A stretch of DNA of 64,000 nucleotides, from NCBI GenBank assembly GCA_902571865.1, contig CACGDO010000002.1:162193-226192 (forward strand). The letters run 5' to 3'. The DNA is from an uncultured Alphaproteobacteria bacterium (GTDB taxonomy: Bacteria > Pseudomonadota > Alphaproteobacteria > HIMB59 > GCA-002718135). Made by a program: the position numbers and the translations under genes. Shown here in pieces: positions 56,892-64,000 of this stretch. Below the pieces are notes generated by a model, which saw nothing but the letters and a program-made list of their open reading frames with translations, searched no databases and was not told where the DNA came from. Position 1 is the stretch's first letter. Each line of letters opens with the position of its first letter.

Positions 56892-57672
56892 AACTTATAG
56901 AGCTATAAAAATACTTGGGGAATGTGATATAATTATTTGTGAAAATCCTAAACATTCGCTTAAACTACTAAATAAATTAGGCATTAAAAAGAAATTAATA
57001 GCTTTACATGATTATAATGAGCATAAAATTATAGATCAGATTAAAGTTTTATTAAAAAATAAAAATTGTGTTCTAATTTCTGATGCAGGTTCACCACTTA
57101 TATCAGATCCAGGATATAATTTAGTACAATATTGTATTGCAAATAATATTAGAGTTACATCTATTCCTGGCCCCTCGTCAATTATATCGAGTTTACAGTT
57201 ATCAGGATTACCAATTTCAGAATTTGCTTTTCTTGGCTTTGTTCCAAAATCTAAAAAAAAGATAGAGGATCTTGTTAAGAATATTTCACAAGAAAAAAGG
57301 GCTTGTGTTTTTTTTGTCTCAAATCATAAATTAATTGTTTTTTTAGATTGCCTAGAAAACATCATGGGTAATAGATTAATTTCAATATGTAAAGAACTTA
57401 CAAAGGTAAATGAATTTGTTTTTAGAGGAACTCCGAGCAATGTAAAAAATAGAATACTAGAAGATAAACAAAATATTAAAGGAGAGTTTGTTGCAATCAT
57501 CGATAGACAAACATCAAAAAATCAAGATTTTGACAACATTGATTTGTATAGCAAAGAATTAAAAAAGATGGCTACAAAATTTTCTTTGACCGACATCGTG
57601 GAAATAGTGCATAAATTTACAAGAATTAATAAAAACAAAATTTATAAATGGTTGTTGAATTCAAAAAAATAA
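56830..57672 (+). CDS. rsmI: 16S rRNA 2'-O-methyltransferase (RsmI)
   Basis: This 280-residue protein begins INGLSIVATPIGNLDDITYRAI, and ISDAGSPLISDPGYNLV with IPGPSSIISSLQLSG follow. These are the tetrapyrrole-methylase-fold motifs of RsmI, which methylates C1402 of 16S rRNA. The ATG at 56830 is needed for the conserved start, so the 62-base 5' overlap with the divergent lipoprotein gene is real. The 3' end overlaps the BON lipoprotein gene by 25 bases. Confidence 0.95.
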   Translation: MNNIINGLSIVATPIGNLDDITYRAIKILGECDIIICENPKHSLKLLNKLGIKKKLIALHDYNEHKIIDQIKVLLKNKNCVLISDAGSPLISDPGYNLVQYCIANNIRVTSIPGPSSIISSLQLSGLPISEFAFLGFVPKSKKKIEDLVKNISQEKRACVFFVSNHKLIVFLDCLENIMGNRLISICKELTKVNEFVFRGTPSNVKNRILEDKQNIKGEFVAIIDRQTSKNQDFDNIDLYSKELKKMATKFSLTDIVEIVHKFTRINKNKIYKWLLNSKK

Positions 57673-58256
57673 TAAAGACTATATTAATTCCAATTATTTT
57701 AACCCTTTCGTTTATTAACTACGGATGTTCACCAGCAAGCGTACTTGCAACCGGTGGGGGTAGCGCGATGGTTGTTGCCGAGGGAGAAAGATCACTTGGT
57801 ACAGTTATTGATGATGCAACTATTAAGGTTAATATCGCAGCAAAGTTCTTAAATGCTGAAAATAATCTTTTTGTAAATATCAATACTAGTGTTTTAGAAG
57901 GTAGAGTTTTGTTAACCGGCCTTGTTGATAATCAAGAAATAAGAATTGATGCTGTAAGATTAGTTTGGGAAGTTGAGGGGGTTAGAGAAATTATAAATGA
58001 AATTGAAATTGGTAACAGAACTACATTAAAAGATTATGCAAGTGATTTATGGATTAATACACAAGCTAGAGCTGTAGCAGCTAAAACTGTCGGTATAAAA
58101 GCAATTACATTTAATTTTGAGACAATTCAGGGTAAAATTTATGTTGCAGGTATTACAGCTCGGCCCGATCTTTTAGATGAAATGATAATTGCGCTCAAAA
58201 ATATAAAAGGTGTTAGTGAGATTGTTAACTACGTGATAATTAAAGAAAAAGAATAA
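57648..58256 (+). CDS. BON-domain lipoprotein (DolP/YraP-like)
   Basis: This 202-residue protein has a lipoprotein signal (lipobox INYGC, Cys at about 27) and two BON domains: VKVNIAAKFL...LLTGLVDN and AVAAKTVGIKAITF...IYVAGITARPDLLDEMI. It would sit in the envelope and bind phospholipid, like E. coli DolP, which maintains outer-membrane integrity. In many Proteobacteria yraN lies between rsmI and this gene; here it is absent and the two genes overlap by 25 bases. Confidence 0.88.
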   Translation: MVVEFKKIIKTILIPIILTLSFINYGCSPASVLATGGGSAMVVAEGERSLGTVIDDATIKVNIAAKFLNAENNLFVNINTSVLEGRVLLTGLVDNQEIRIDAVRLVWEVEGVREIINEIEIGNRTTLKDYASDLWINTQARAVAAKTVGIKAITFNFETIQGKIYVAGITARPDLLDEMIIALKNIKGVSEIVNYVIIKEKE

Positions 58257-58257
58257 A

Positions 58258-58608
58258 TCATCTTAATCTTCCAATTTTTTCTCCGGCTAAAATATGAATA
58301 TGAAAATGTGGCACCTCTTGTCCACCATTTTCTCCTGAATTCGTGATTAGTCTATAACCTTTGCTCTCAACACCAAGTTTATTAATTACAAACTGAACAC
58401 TATTAAAAAAGGAAGCGATATTTTCATTATCTACATTTTTTAGAAAATCAGAAAAAGTTGTACAAGGAAATTTTGGTATAGCTAAAACATGTATTTTAGC
58501 TTGTGGGTTAATATCATTAAAAAATAAACTAAACTCATCTTCGTGAACTTTATCACAGGGTATTTCTTTCCTTAATATTTTAGCGAAAATGTTGTTTTCA
58601 TCATACAT
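58258..58608 (-). CDS. HIT family nucleotide hydrolase (HinT-like)
   Basis: This 116-residue protein has the histidine triad HFHIHIL near the C-terminus (about residues 101-107), with FAKILRKEIPCDKVHEDE at the start and a central VLAIPKFP. HinT-like proteins hydrolyse AMP conjugates such as aminoacyl-AMP. It lies downstream of hisE in the histidine operon, a common neighbour in Alphaproteobacteria, with six bases between them. Confidence 0.93.
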   Translation of the reverse strand: MYDENNIFAKILRKEIPCDKVHEDEFSLFFNDINPQAKIHVLAIPKFPCTTFSDFLKNVDNENIASFFNSVQFVINKLGVESKGYRLITNSGENGGQEVPHFHIHILAGEKIGRLR

Positions 58609-58614
58609 TTTGTT

Positions 58615-58887
58615 TTACTTTCTTTTATCAAGTTCTTTATGAATTTCATTAATGGTAATTTTTTTTGATTTTAACAAAACAAGAAGATGGTAAATTACAT
58701 CAACTGCCTCTTCTATTGTTCTTTTTTTTGATCCTTTTAAAAAATCTATAATTAATTCTGATGATTCTTCTCCAAATTTTTGAGCTATTTTTTTTGGCCC
58801 TAACTTTAATAACTTATTGGTATACGAATTTTTTTTTCTTGTTTGTACTCTATTATTTATAATTTCATTTAAGTCTTCAATTTTCAT
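58615..58887 (-). CDS. hisE: Phosphoribosyl-ATP pyrophosphatase
   Basis: This 90-residue helical enzyme has the core KKIAQKFGEESSELIIDFLKG (motif GEESSELI) and EEAVDVIYHLLVLL, the MazG-like metal-binding pattern of HisE. It removes pyrophosphate from PR-ATP, the second step of histidine synthesis. It is not fused to HisI, which is encoded at 34385-34858. It lies five bases after hisF. Confidence 0.94.
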   Translation of the reverse strand: MKIEDLNEIINNRVQTRKKNSYTNKLLKLGPKKIAQKFGEESSELIIDFLKGSKKRTIEEAVDVIYHLLVLLKSKKITINEIHKELDKRK

Positions 58888-58892
58888 AAAAT

Positions 58893-59648
58893 TTAATCTC
58901 TAATGCTTATATTTTTACCCTTTAAGTATTCCTTTACTTCTTTAATGCTAATTTCATTAAAATGAAAGACTGAGGCCGCTAATAATGCATCAGCTTTGCC
59001 TTTAACTACACCCTCATAGAAATGATCCAGAGTTCCAACTCCCCCGCTAGCTATAACTGGTATCTTTATAAATTGTGATACTTTACCCAGCAGTTCATTA
59101 TCAAAGCCAGATTTTGTACCATCCTTATCCATTGATGTTAAAAGAATTTCCCCAGCTCCTAGCTCTTGAACTTTTTCTATCCAGCTTAAAGCAAGTAAAT
59201 CAGTTTTCTTAGTCCCACCATGAGAATAAACAAACCAATCATCATTGTGTTTTTTTGCATCGACAGCCACAACAATGCATTGGTTTCCAAAATATTCAGA
59301 AGCCTCTTTAATGATATTGGGGTTTTTAATTGCTGCAGAATTTATAGAAACTTTGTCGGCGCCAGCCTTAAGTAAAGCCTGTATGTTTTCTATTGATGAA
59401 ATTCCACCACCAACTGTAAGGGGGATAAAAACCTCGTTTGCAGTTTTTTTAACTACATTAATCATAGTATCTCTATCTTCTAATGATGCGCTAATATCTA
59501 AAAAACATATTTCATCAGCCCCATTATCAGAATAGTGTTTTGCTTGTTCAACAGGATCTCCTGCATCAATTAAATTTAAAAAATTGATTCCCTTTACAAC
59601 CCTTCCATCTTTAACGTCCAAGCATGGGATTATTCTTGTTTTTACCAT
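58893..59648 (-). CDS. hisF: Imidazole glycerol phosphate synthase, cyclase subunit
   Basis: This 251-residue TIM barrel has [15 protein letters not shown] with the catalytic Asp11 and a second catalytic Asp in [26 protein letters not shown] and the GGGIS and ASGGVGT phosphate loops also fit. It joins PRFAR with ammonia delivered by HisH to make imidazole glycerol phosphate and AICAR. It follows hisA by one base. Confidence 0.96.
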   Translation of the reverse strand: MVKTRIIPCLDVKDGRVVKGINFLNLIDAGDPVEQAKHYSDNGADEICFLDISASLEDRDTMINVVKKTANEVFIPLTVGGGISSIENIQALLKAGADKVSINSAAIKNPNIIKEASEYFGNQCIVVAVDAKKHNDDWFVYSHGGTKKTDLLALSWIEKVQELGAGEILLTSMDKDGTKSGFDNELLGKVSQFIKIPVIASGGVGTLDHFYEGVVKGKADALLAASVFHFNEISIKEVKEYLKGKNISIRD

Positions 59649-59649
59649 T

Positions 59650-60390
59650 TTAGTTTAGAATTTTTTGCGCCTCTACTAGATCAATCTTTCCTTCATAGAA
59701 AGATTTACCTGAAATTATTCCTTCAATATTTTTTGTATTTAGCTTTTTTAAATTTGCTAGGTCAGAGTAATCTGTTAAACCACCTGCAATTATAATTTTT
59801 TTATAAAATTTTTTAATTAAGTTTATTTTATTTATAAAATTACTAACAAAATCTAAATTTAAACCTTTTAGCATTCCATCATTTTGAATATCTGTAATTA
59901 CATATCCTCTAATTTTTGAATTAGTATAAATATCAAGAATGTCTTGTATTTTTTTTCCTGAATTTTTATCCCATCCTTTTATCATTATGTTATCTTCAAG
60001 AATATCTAATGATACATATACTTTATCCGCATAAATATTTGATAAAATTATAACTTCATTTGGTTTTTCAACAGACATTGAGCCAATAATCAAATTATTT
60101 ATTCCAACTTCAAAATATTTTTTGGCTAAATCTAAACTTCGAACTCCGCCCCCTAATTGTATTGGTATTGAGATTGATTTTCTAATTTTCTTTATTGTTT
60201 CAAAATTAACATTTGATCTACCAAAAGCAGCATCTAGGTCAACCAAGTGAAGTTTTTTACAACCAATTTTTTCAAAGTAGATTGCTTGTTTTTCTGGGTC
60301 TTCATTGTAAACAACACTGGTGTTATCTTTTCCTTTAGAAAGTCTAACACATTTATTATCTTTTAAATCAATGGCTGGTATAATTTGCAC
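59650..60390 (-). CDS. hisA: ProFAR isomerase (HisA)
   Basis: This 246-residue TIM barrel begins [18 protein letters not shown] with the catalytic Asp8. It has LGGGVRSLD, a central [19 protein letters not shown] and [12 protein letters not shown]. It performs the Amadori rearrangement of ProFAR before HisF. The start is GTG at 60388-60390, which overlaps the stop of the GNAT gene. Confidence 0.95.
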   Translation of the reverse strand: MQIIPAIDLKDNKCVRLSKGKDNTSVVYNEDPEKQAIYFEKIGCKKLHLVDLDAAFGRSNVNFETIKKIRKSISIPIQLGGGVRSLDLAKKYFEVGINNLIIGSMSVEKPNEVIILSNIYADKVYVSLDILEDNIMIKGWDKNSGKKIQDILDIYTNSKIRGYVITDIQNDGMLKGLNLDFVSNFINKINLIKKFYKKIIIAGGLTDYSDLANLKKLNTKNIEGIISGKSFYEGKIDLVEAQKILN

Positions 60391-60932
60391 TACAGATTTT
60401 TATAGTAATAGTAACCCTTAATAAAACTTCCATTAATGTAAGCATAGTATGGATTTTCACCCCACTTTATATAATTTTTACCTGTAAATAGTTTTATTGC
60501 TGCATCTTGTGTTTCTCTTACAGCTAACTGCAATGATTTAATATTATCTTCTTTTGCAATTTGTTCAGTGTGATCAATCATTGTTTTAGCCAAACCATAA
60601 CCCCTTGCCCATGGAGCAACAAATTGTCTTCTTATACGTGCGATATTTTTCCTAGACTCAATATTAGGAGCCTCGTAAGCAAGTTGAAGGGTTCCAGCTA
60701 TAACTCCATTGAGCCTACCAACAATAAGTTTAATGTATTTATCATTGGTTCTTTTGGTCCAGTAATCTGTTAAAATATCTCTTGTTGGAACTCTTAACCA
60801 ACCAAAACCTCCTCCGGCTTTAATTGCTTGTTCTGTAATATTGCAAAGATCTGCCAAATCTACGTCTGAAAGTGTTTCTATGTTATCAACTGAAATATTA
60901 ATCTTTTCTTTTAGTTGTGTAGACATGTTCAT
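60390..60932 (-). CDS. GNAT family N-acetyltransferase inside the histidine operon
   Basis: This 180-residue protein has the GNAT acetyl-CoA loop region FVAPWARGYGLAKTMIDHTE (core RGYGLAKTM), preceded by AGTLQLAYE and followed by SLQLAVRETQDAAIKLF. The substrate is unknown. It overlaps hisH by four bases and hisA by one, so it is translated as part of the histidine operon. In some relatives a GNAT gene is instead linked to hslVU, whose locus is 1.3 kb away. Confidence 0.88.
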   Translation of the reverse strand: MNMSTQLKEKINISVDNIETLSDVDLADLCNITEQAIKAGGGFGWLRVPTRDILTDYWTKRTNDKYIKLIVGRLNGVIAGTLQLAYEAPNIESRKNIARIRRQFVAPWARGYGLAKTMIDHTEQIAKEDNIKSLQLAVRETQDAAIKLFTGKNYIKWGENPYYAYINGSFIKGYYYYKNL

Positions 60933-61558
60933 ACTCTAATAAATTCTTTTAATAAGCTTAATCCTTGGGAGGAACTTTTTTCAGGATGAAACTGCACGCC
61001 ATATATATTTTCTTTTCCAACTATTGAAGCAAAATTTGTTCCGTACTTAGTTTCTGCCAAAATATTGTCTTTATTGGCACAATCGAAGTAATATGAGTGA
61101 ACAAAATAATAGTCATTTTTAGTTGAGATTAAGTTATTGTATTTTGAATTTGTTGGCATTACCAAGTTCCACCCCATATGAGGAAGTTTTAAATTATCTC
61201 CTGGCAATAATTTAATTTGACCGTCTATCCAACCTAAACCTTCATGATCTCCATTTTCTTCACTCATCTTAGCTAACATTTGCATACCAACACAAATACC
61301 TAAAAATGGTTTCTTTTTTATTAATGCAAACTCAGAAAGCTCATCAATCAATCCATCTGTTTTTTTTAAACCATTCATGCATGTAGAAAAAGCTCCTTGA
61401 CCAGGCAATACAACATGGGTTGAATCTTTTACATCATTTAGTTTTTTTGAAATTAAGACGTCAACCTCAATATTGATGTCTTTTGCTATCTTAACAAAAG
61501 ATTTTTGTGCGGACAAAACATTGCCTGAGCCGTAATCGACGATAGTGATCTTTTTCAT
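60929..61558 (-). CDS. hisH: Imidazole glycerol phosphate synthase, glutaminase subunit
   Basis: This 209-residue class I glutaminase has ITIVDYGSGNVLSAQKSF at the start, VLPGQGAFSTCM, the nucleophile motif LGICVGMQML and the catalytic GVQFHPEKSS. It provides ammonia to HisF. It lies six bases after hisB and overlaps the GNAT gene by four. Confidence 0.96.
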   Translation of the reverse strand: MKKITIVDYGSGNVLSAQKSFVKIAKDINIEVDVLISKKLNDVKDSTHVVLPGQGAFSTCMNGLKKTDGLIDELSEFALIKKKPFLGICVGMQMLAKMSEENGDHEGLGWIDGQIKLLPGDNLKLPHMGWNLVMPTNSKYNNLISTKNDYYFVHSYYFDCANKDNILAETKYGTNFASIVGKENIYGVQFHPEKSSSQGLSLLKEFIRV

Positions 61559-61564
61559 TAAAAA

Positions 61565-62152
61565 TTAAAGAGTGCCTTTTGATGATGGTATGGTGTCTTT
61601 TCTTCTGTAATCTATTTCAACAGCAAATCTCAAACTTTTAGCAAATGCTTTAAAGCATGACTCTATGATATGATGATTGTTTTTTCCATATAGGTTTTCA
61701 ATATGTAAATTACATTTTGATTCATTGGAAAATGCTTTAAAAAATTCATGGAATAGCTCTGTGTCCATTTCACCAATTTTTTTTAAACCAAGATTAACAT
61801 TCCACACAAGCTCTGGTCTTCCACTTAAATCAATAACACATCTTGATAAGCATTCATCCATCGGAACATATGAGAAACCATATCTGTTTATTCCTTTCTT
61901 ATCATCCAATGCCTTGTTTATAGCTAAAGCAATTGCGTAAGCTGTATCTTCAACTGAATGGTGAAGATCAACATTAGTATCTCCTTCACATTTTAAATCT
62001 ATGTCTATTAAGCTATGATGAGATAATAATTCCAGCATGTGATCAAAAAAACCAATTTGTGTTGAAATTTTAGATTGTCCAGCACCATCTAAGTTAATTT
62101 CGCAACTTATCTTGGTTTCTTTAGTGTTTCTCTCAACTTTACCTTTTCGCAT
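61565..62152 (-). CDS. hisB: Imidazoleglycerol-phosphate dehydratase
   Basis: This 195-residue monofunctional dehydratase has the metal-binding histidine motifs [28 protein letters not shown] and [18 protein letters not shown]. There is no HisB-N phosphatase domain. It heads the histidine operon. It diverges from hslV with 81 bases between the starts. Confidence 0.97.
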   Translation of the reverse strand: MRKGKVERNTKETKISCEINLDGAGQSKISTQIGFFDHMLELLSHHSLIDIDLKCEGDTNVDLHHSVEDTAYAIALAINKALDDKKGINRYGFSYVPMDECLSRCVIDLSGRPELVWNVNLGLKKIGEMDTELFHEFFKAFSNESKCNLHIENLYGKNNHHIIESCFKAFAKSLRFAVEIDYRRKDTIPSSKGTL

Positions 62153-62196
62153 TTTTGCCTAATATCAGTGAAATATGATTTATTCTAGGTAAATTA

Positions 62197-62227
62197 CTTG
62201 ATAAAAATAATTAAATAGCCATCTTAT
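62197..62227 (+). promoter_or_regulatory. Possible sigma-32-type promoter of hslVU
   Basis: CTTGAT (62197-62202) and CCATCTTAT (62219-62227) are separated by 16 bases. The match is weaker than for hsp20 or dnaK, but hslVU is a classical heat shock operon. Transcription would begin at about the hslV start codon, which has no clear Shine-Dalgarno. Confidence 0.35.
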
Positions 62228-62233
62228 GAAAGA

Positions 62234-62782
62234 ATGGAAAAAAACATTATTAAATCAACAACTATTGTAGGAATTAGAAAAGATAATCTTGTCGTCATTG
62301 CGGGTGATGGTCAGGCCAGTCTTGGTAATACCGTAATGAAATCAAATGTTAAAAAAATTAGAAGGCTTGGTGCCGATGAAACTGTTATATCTGGTTTTGC
62401 GGGATCTACTGCAGATGCGTTCGCTTTATTTGAAAGATTAGAGGGAAAGTTAGATCAATATAAGAACCAACTTAAAAGAGCTTGTGTAGAATTAGCTAAA
62501 GATTGGAGAACAGATAGATATTTAAGAAGATTAGAAGCAATGATGATCGTAGCTGATAAAGATGTAAGTTTGTTATTATCTGGTACTGGTGATGTAATTG
62601 AATCTGACGACGGAATACTTGCAATAGGTTCTGGGGGTCCATACGCAAATAGTGCTGCTAAAGCGTTGATGAAAAATACAAAAATGGATGCAAAAGAAAT
62701 TGCTTTAGAATCACTTAATATAGCGGCAGATATTTGTATTTATACAAACCATAATATTGTTTCAGAAACTATTGAGCTGTAA
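62234..62782 (+). CDS. hslV: HslV, peptidase subunit of the HslUV protease
   Basis: This 182-residue protein has [10 protein letters not shown] preceded by an 8-residue propeptide, as in other alphaproteobacterial HslV; the new N-terminal Thr9 is the nucleophile. [27 protein letters not shown] and [13 protein letters not shown] are also typical. It forms dodecamers activated by HslU. It is followed one base later by hslU. Confidence 0.96.
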   Translation: MEKNIIKSTTIVGIRKDNLVVIAGDGQASLGNTVMKSNVKKIRRLGADETVISGFAGSTADAFALFERLEGKLDQYKNQLKRACVELAKDWRTDRYLRRLEAMMIVADKDVSLLLSGTGDVIESDDGILAIGSGGPYANSAAKALMKNTKMDAKEIALESLNIAADICIYTNHNIVSETIEL

Positions 62783-62783
62783 A

Positions 62784-64000
62784 ATGGAATCTAACTTCAG
62801 CCCAAGAGAAATTGTTTCAGAATTAGATAAATTTATCATTGGTCAGAACAAAGCAAAAAAGGCTGTTGCAGTTGCCTTAAGAAATAGATGGAGAAGAAAA
62901 CAACTTGATGATTCTTTAAAAGAGGAAATTGTACCAAAAAATATTTTAATGGTCGGTCCAACAGGTTGCGGCAAAACAGAAATATCTAGAAGGCTTGCTA
63001 AGTTAGCAAATGCTCCTTTTGTAAAAGTTGAGGCGACTAAGTTTACAGAGGTTGGATATGTTGGAAGAGATGTTGAGCAAATAATAAGAGATCTGGTTGA
63101 AATAAGCATTACAAAAACAAAAATACAAATGGGTCAAGAGGTGAAGGCAAAAGCAGAAAAAAATGCAGAAGAAAGAATTTTAGATGTTTTGGTTTCTAAA
63201 AGCTCAACGCCAGCTACTCGAGATAATTTTAGGAAAAAACTAAGATCAGGTGAGTTAAATGATAATGAGGTTGAAATTCCAGTTTCAGCTAATGCAAATT
63301 TAAGTTTACCAACTATGGATATACCTGGGATGCCTGGTTCTCAAATGGGCATGATTAATTTAGGTGATGTATTTGGAAAAGGGTTTGGCAATCAAAAGAA
63401 AATGAAAAAAATGAGTATTAAAGATTCTCATGCATATTTATTAAGTGAGGAAACCGATAAACTATTAGATAAAGATAAAATAAACTCAAGAGCATTGGAT
63501 GATGTAGAGCAAAATGGCATCGTTTTTATAGATGAAATAGATAAAATTACTTCTAGAGCTGATAGAAGTGGCGCGGATGTTTCAAGAGAAGGTGTTCAAA
63601 GAGATTTATTACCACTTATTGAGGGAACTGCGGTTACTACAAAATATGGTGTGGTAAAAACAGATTATATTTTGTTCATTGCCTCCGGGGCATTTCACTT
63701 ATCAAAACCATCAGACATGCTACCTGAACTTCAAGGTAGATTACCAATTAGAGTCGAGCTTGATAGTCTTAGTAAAAAAGATTTTAAACTTATTCTTACT
63801 GAAACACAAAACAGCTTGATTAAGCAGTATCAAGGACTTCTTGGAACAGAGAAGGTTGATTTGAAATTTGAAGAAGATGGTATTGATACCATTGCTTCTC
63901 TATCTACAGAGATAAATCAGAACGTAGAAAATATAGGTGCCAGAAGGCTTCATACTGTAATGGAAAAACTACTTGAAGAGGTTAGTTATACAGCCTCAGA
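62784..64000 (+). CDS. hslU: HslU, ATPase subunit of the HslUV protease (partial, 3' end outside window)
   Basis: Translation from ATG at 62784 gives about 405 residues without a stop before the window ends, about 30 short of the usual length. It has the start [17 protein letters not shown], Walker [10 protein letters not shown] (canonical GPTGVGKT), the pore motif GYVGRDVE, an inserted I-domain, Walker [11 protein letters not shown], and [15 protein letters not shown] near the edge. It unfolds substrates for HslV. Confidence 0.96.
   Translation, partial: MESNFSPREIVSELDKFIIGQNKAKKAVAVALRNRWRRKQLDDSLKEEIVPKNILMVGPTGCGKTEISRRLAKLANAPFVKVEATKFTEVGYVGRDVEQIIRDLVEISITKTKIQMGQEVKAKAEKNAEERILDVLVSKSSTPATRDNFRKKLRSGELNDNEVEIPVSANANLSLPTMDIPGMPGSQMGMINLGDVFGKGFGNQKKMKKMSIKDSHAYLLSEETDKLLDKDKINSRALDDVEQNGIVFIDEIDKITSRADRSGADVSREGVQRDLLPLIEGTAVTTKYGVVKTDYILFIASGAFHLSKPSDMLPELQGRLPIRVELDSLSKKDFKLILTETQNSLIKQYQGLLGTEKVDLKFEEDGIDTIASLSTEINQNVENIGARRLHTVMEKLLEEVSYTAS

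Overview
This window looks like a chromosomal segment of a compact, AT-rich, free-living marine-type alphaproteobacterium. The base composition is strongly biased to A+T. Most neighbouring genes abut or overlap by 1 to 38 bases, and only one gap exceeds 300 bases. There are no tRNA or rRNA genes, insertion sequences, phage genes or CRISPR arrays. Several neighbourhoods are typical of Alphaproteobacteria: hrcA-grpE-dnaK-dnaJ-dapB divergent from rph-rdgB, hisB-hisH-hisA-hisF-hisE divergent from hslVU, the FYDLN-acid protein beside an NDUFS6-like zinc finger, DUF2244, and HslV with a short propeptide. A SAR11-like or AEGEAN-169/HIMB59-like lineage would fit, but I infer this from style and content and have no phylogenetic test.

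Layout. 1-2042: end of a sugar-type ABC transporter (ATPase tail, two permeases). 2057-9012: two DMT exporters, two small zinc proteins, an MFS transporter, the MsrPQ methionine sulfoxide reductase and an orphan YejA-like peptide-binding protein. 9009-11891: adenosine kinase, adenosine deaminase and a lipoprotein-like M48 protease. 11914-18029: an Fe(III) ABC transporter whose ATPase gene converges on the permease and binding-protein genes, a membrane di-iron hydroxylase, and a secreted DUF4856 protein. 18030-18489: the only large intergenic region, with candidate iron-type operators, promoters and structured RNA. 18490-24826: Hsp20, an O-methyltransferase, a nucleoside salvage operon (deoA, purine nucleoside phosphorylase, cdd) and a DUF1501/DUF1800 secreted-protein pair. 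24879-29620: a TrpF-like protein convergent with a six-gene folate/pABA operon.

29649-38417: DUF2141, cysS, thrS, hemB, hisI, ribA, a cupin, katG and an NTF2-like protein. 38473-43847: a BMP-type nucleoside ABC transporter and upp. 43883-48460: a lipoprotein, pyruvate carboxylase and DUF2244. 48457-57672: dapB, the DnaK chaperone system, rph-rdgB, an LpoA-like lipoprotein and rsmI. 57648-64000: a BON-domain lipoprotein, HIT, the histidine operon with an inserted GNAT gene, and hslVU (hslU runs off the window).

Functional themes. Four loci together describe uptake and breakdown of extracellular nucleosides. A second theme is iron: FbpABC, a di-iron hydroxylase, and DUF4856 behind two near-identical palindromes that resemble Irr/ICE boxes. 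A third is heat shock: sigma-32-like promoters precede hsp20 and dnaK, and the hsp20 leader can fold into a ROSE-like thermometer hairpin that buries its ribosome binding site. No wholly new multi-gene defence or mobile system is visible. The most novel signals are regulatory, in 18068-18985 and 42075-42116, together with the divergent TrpF-like/PabB pair.
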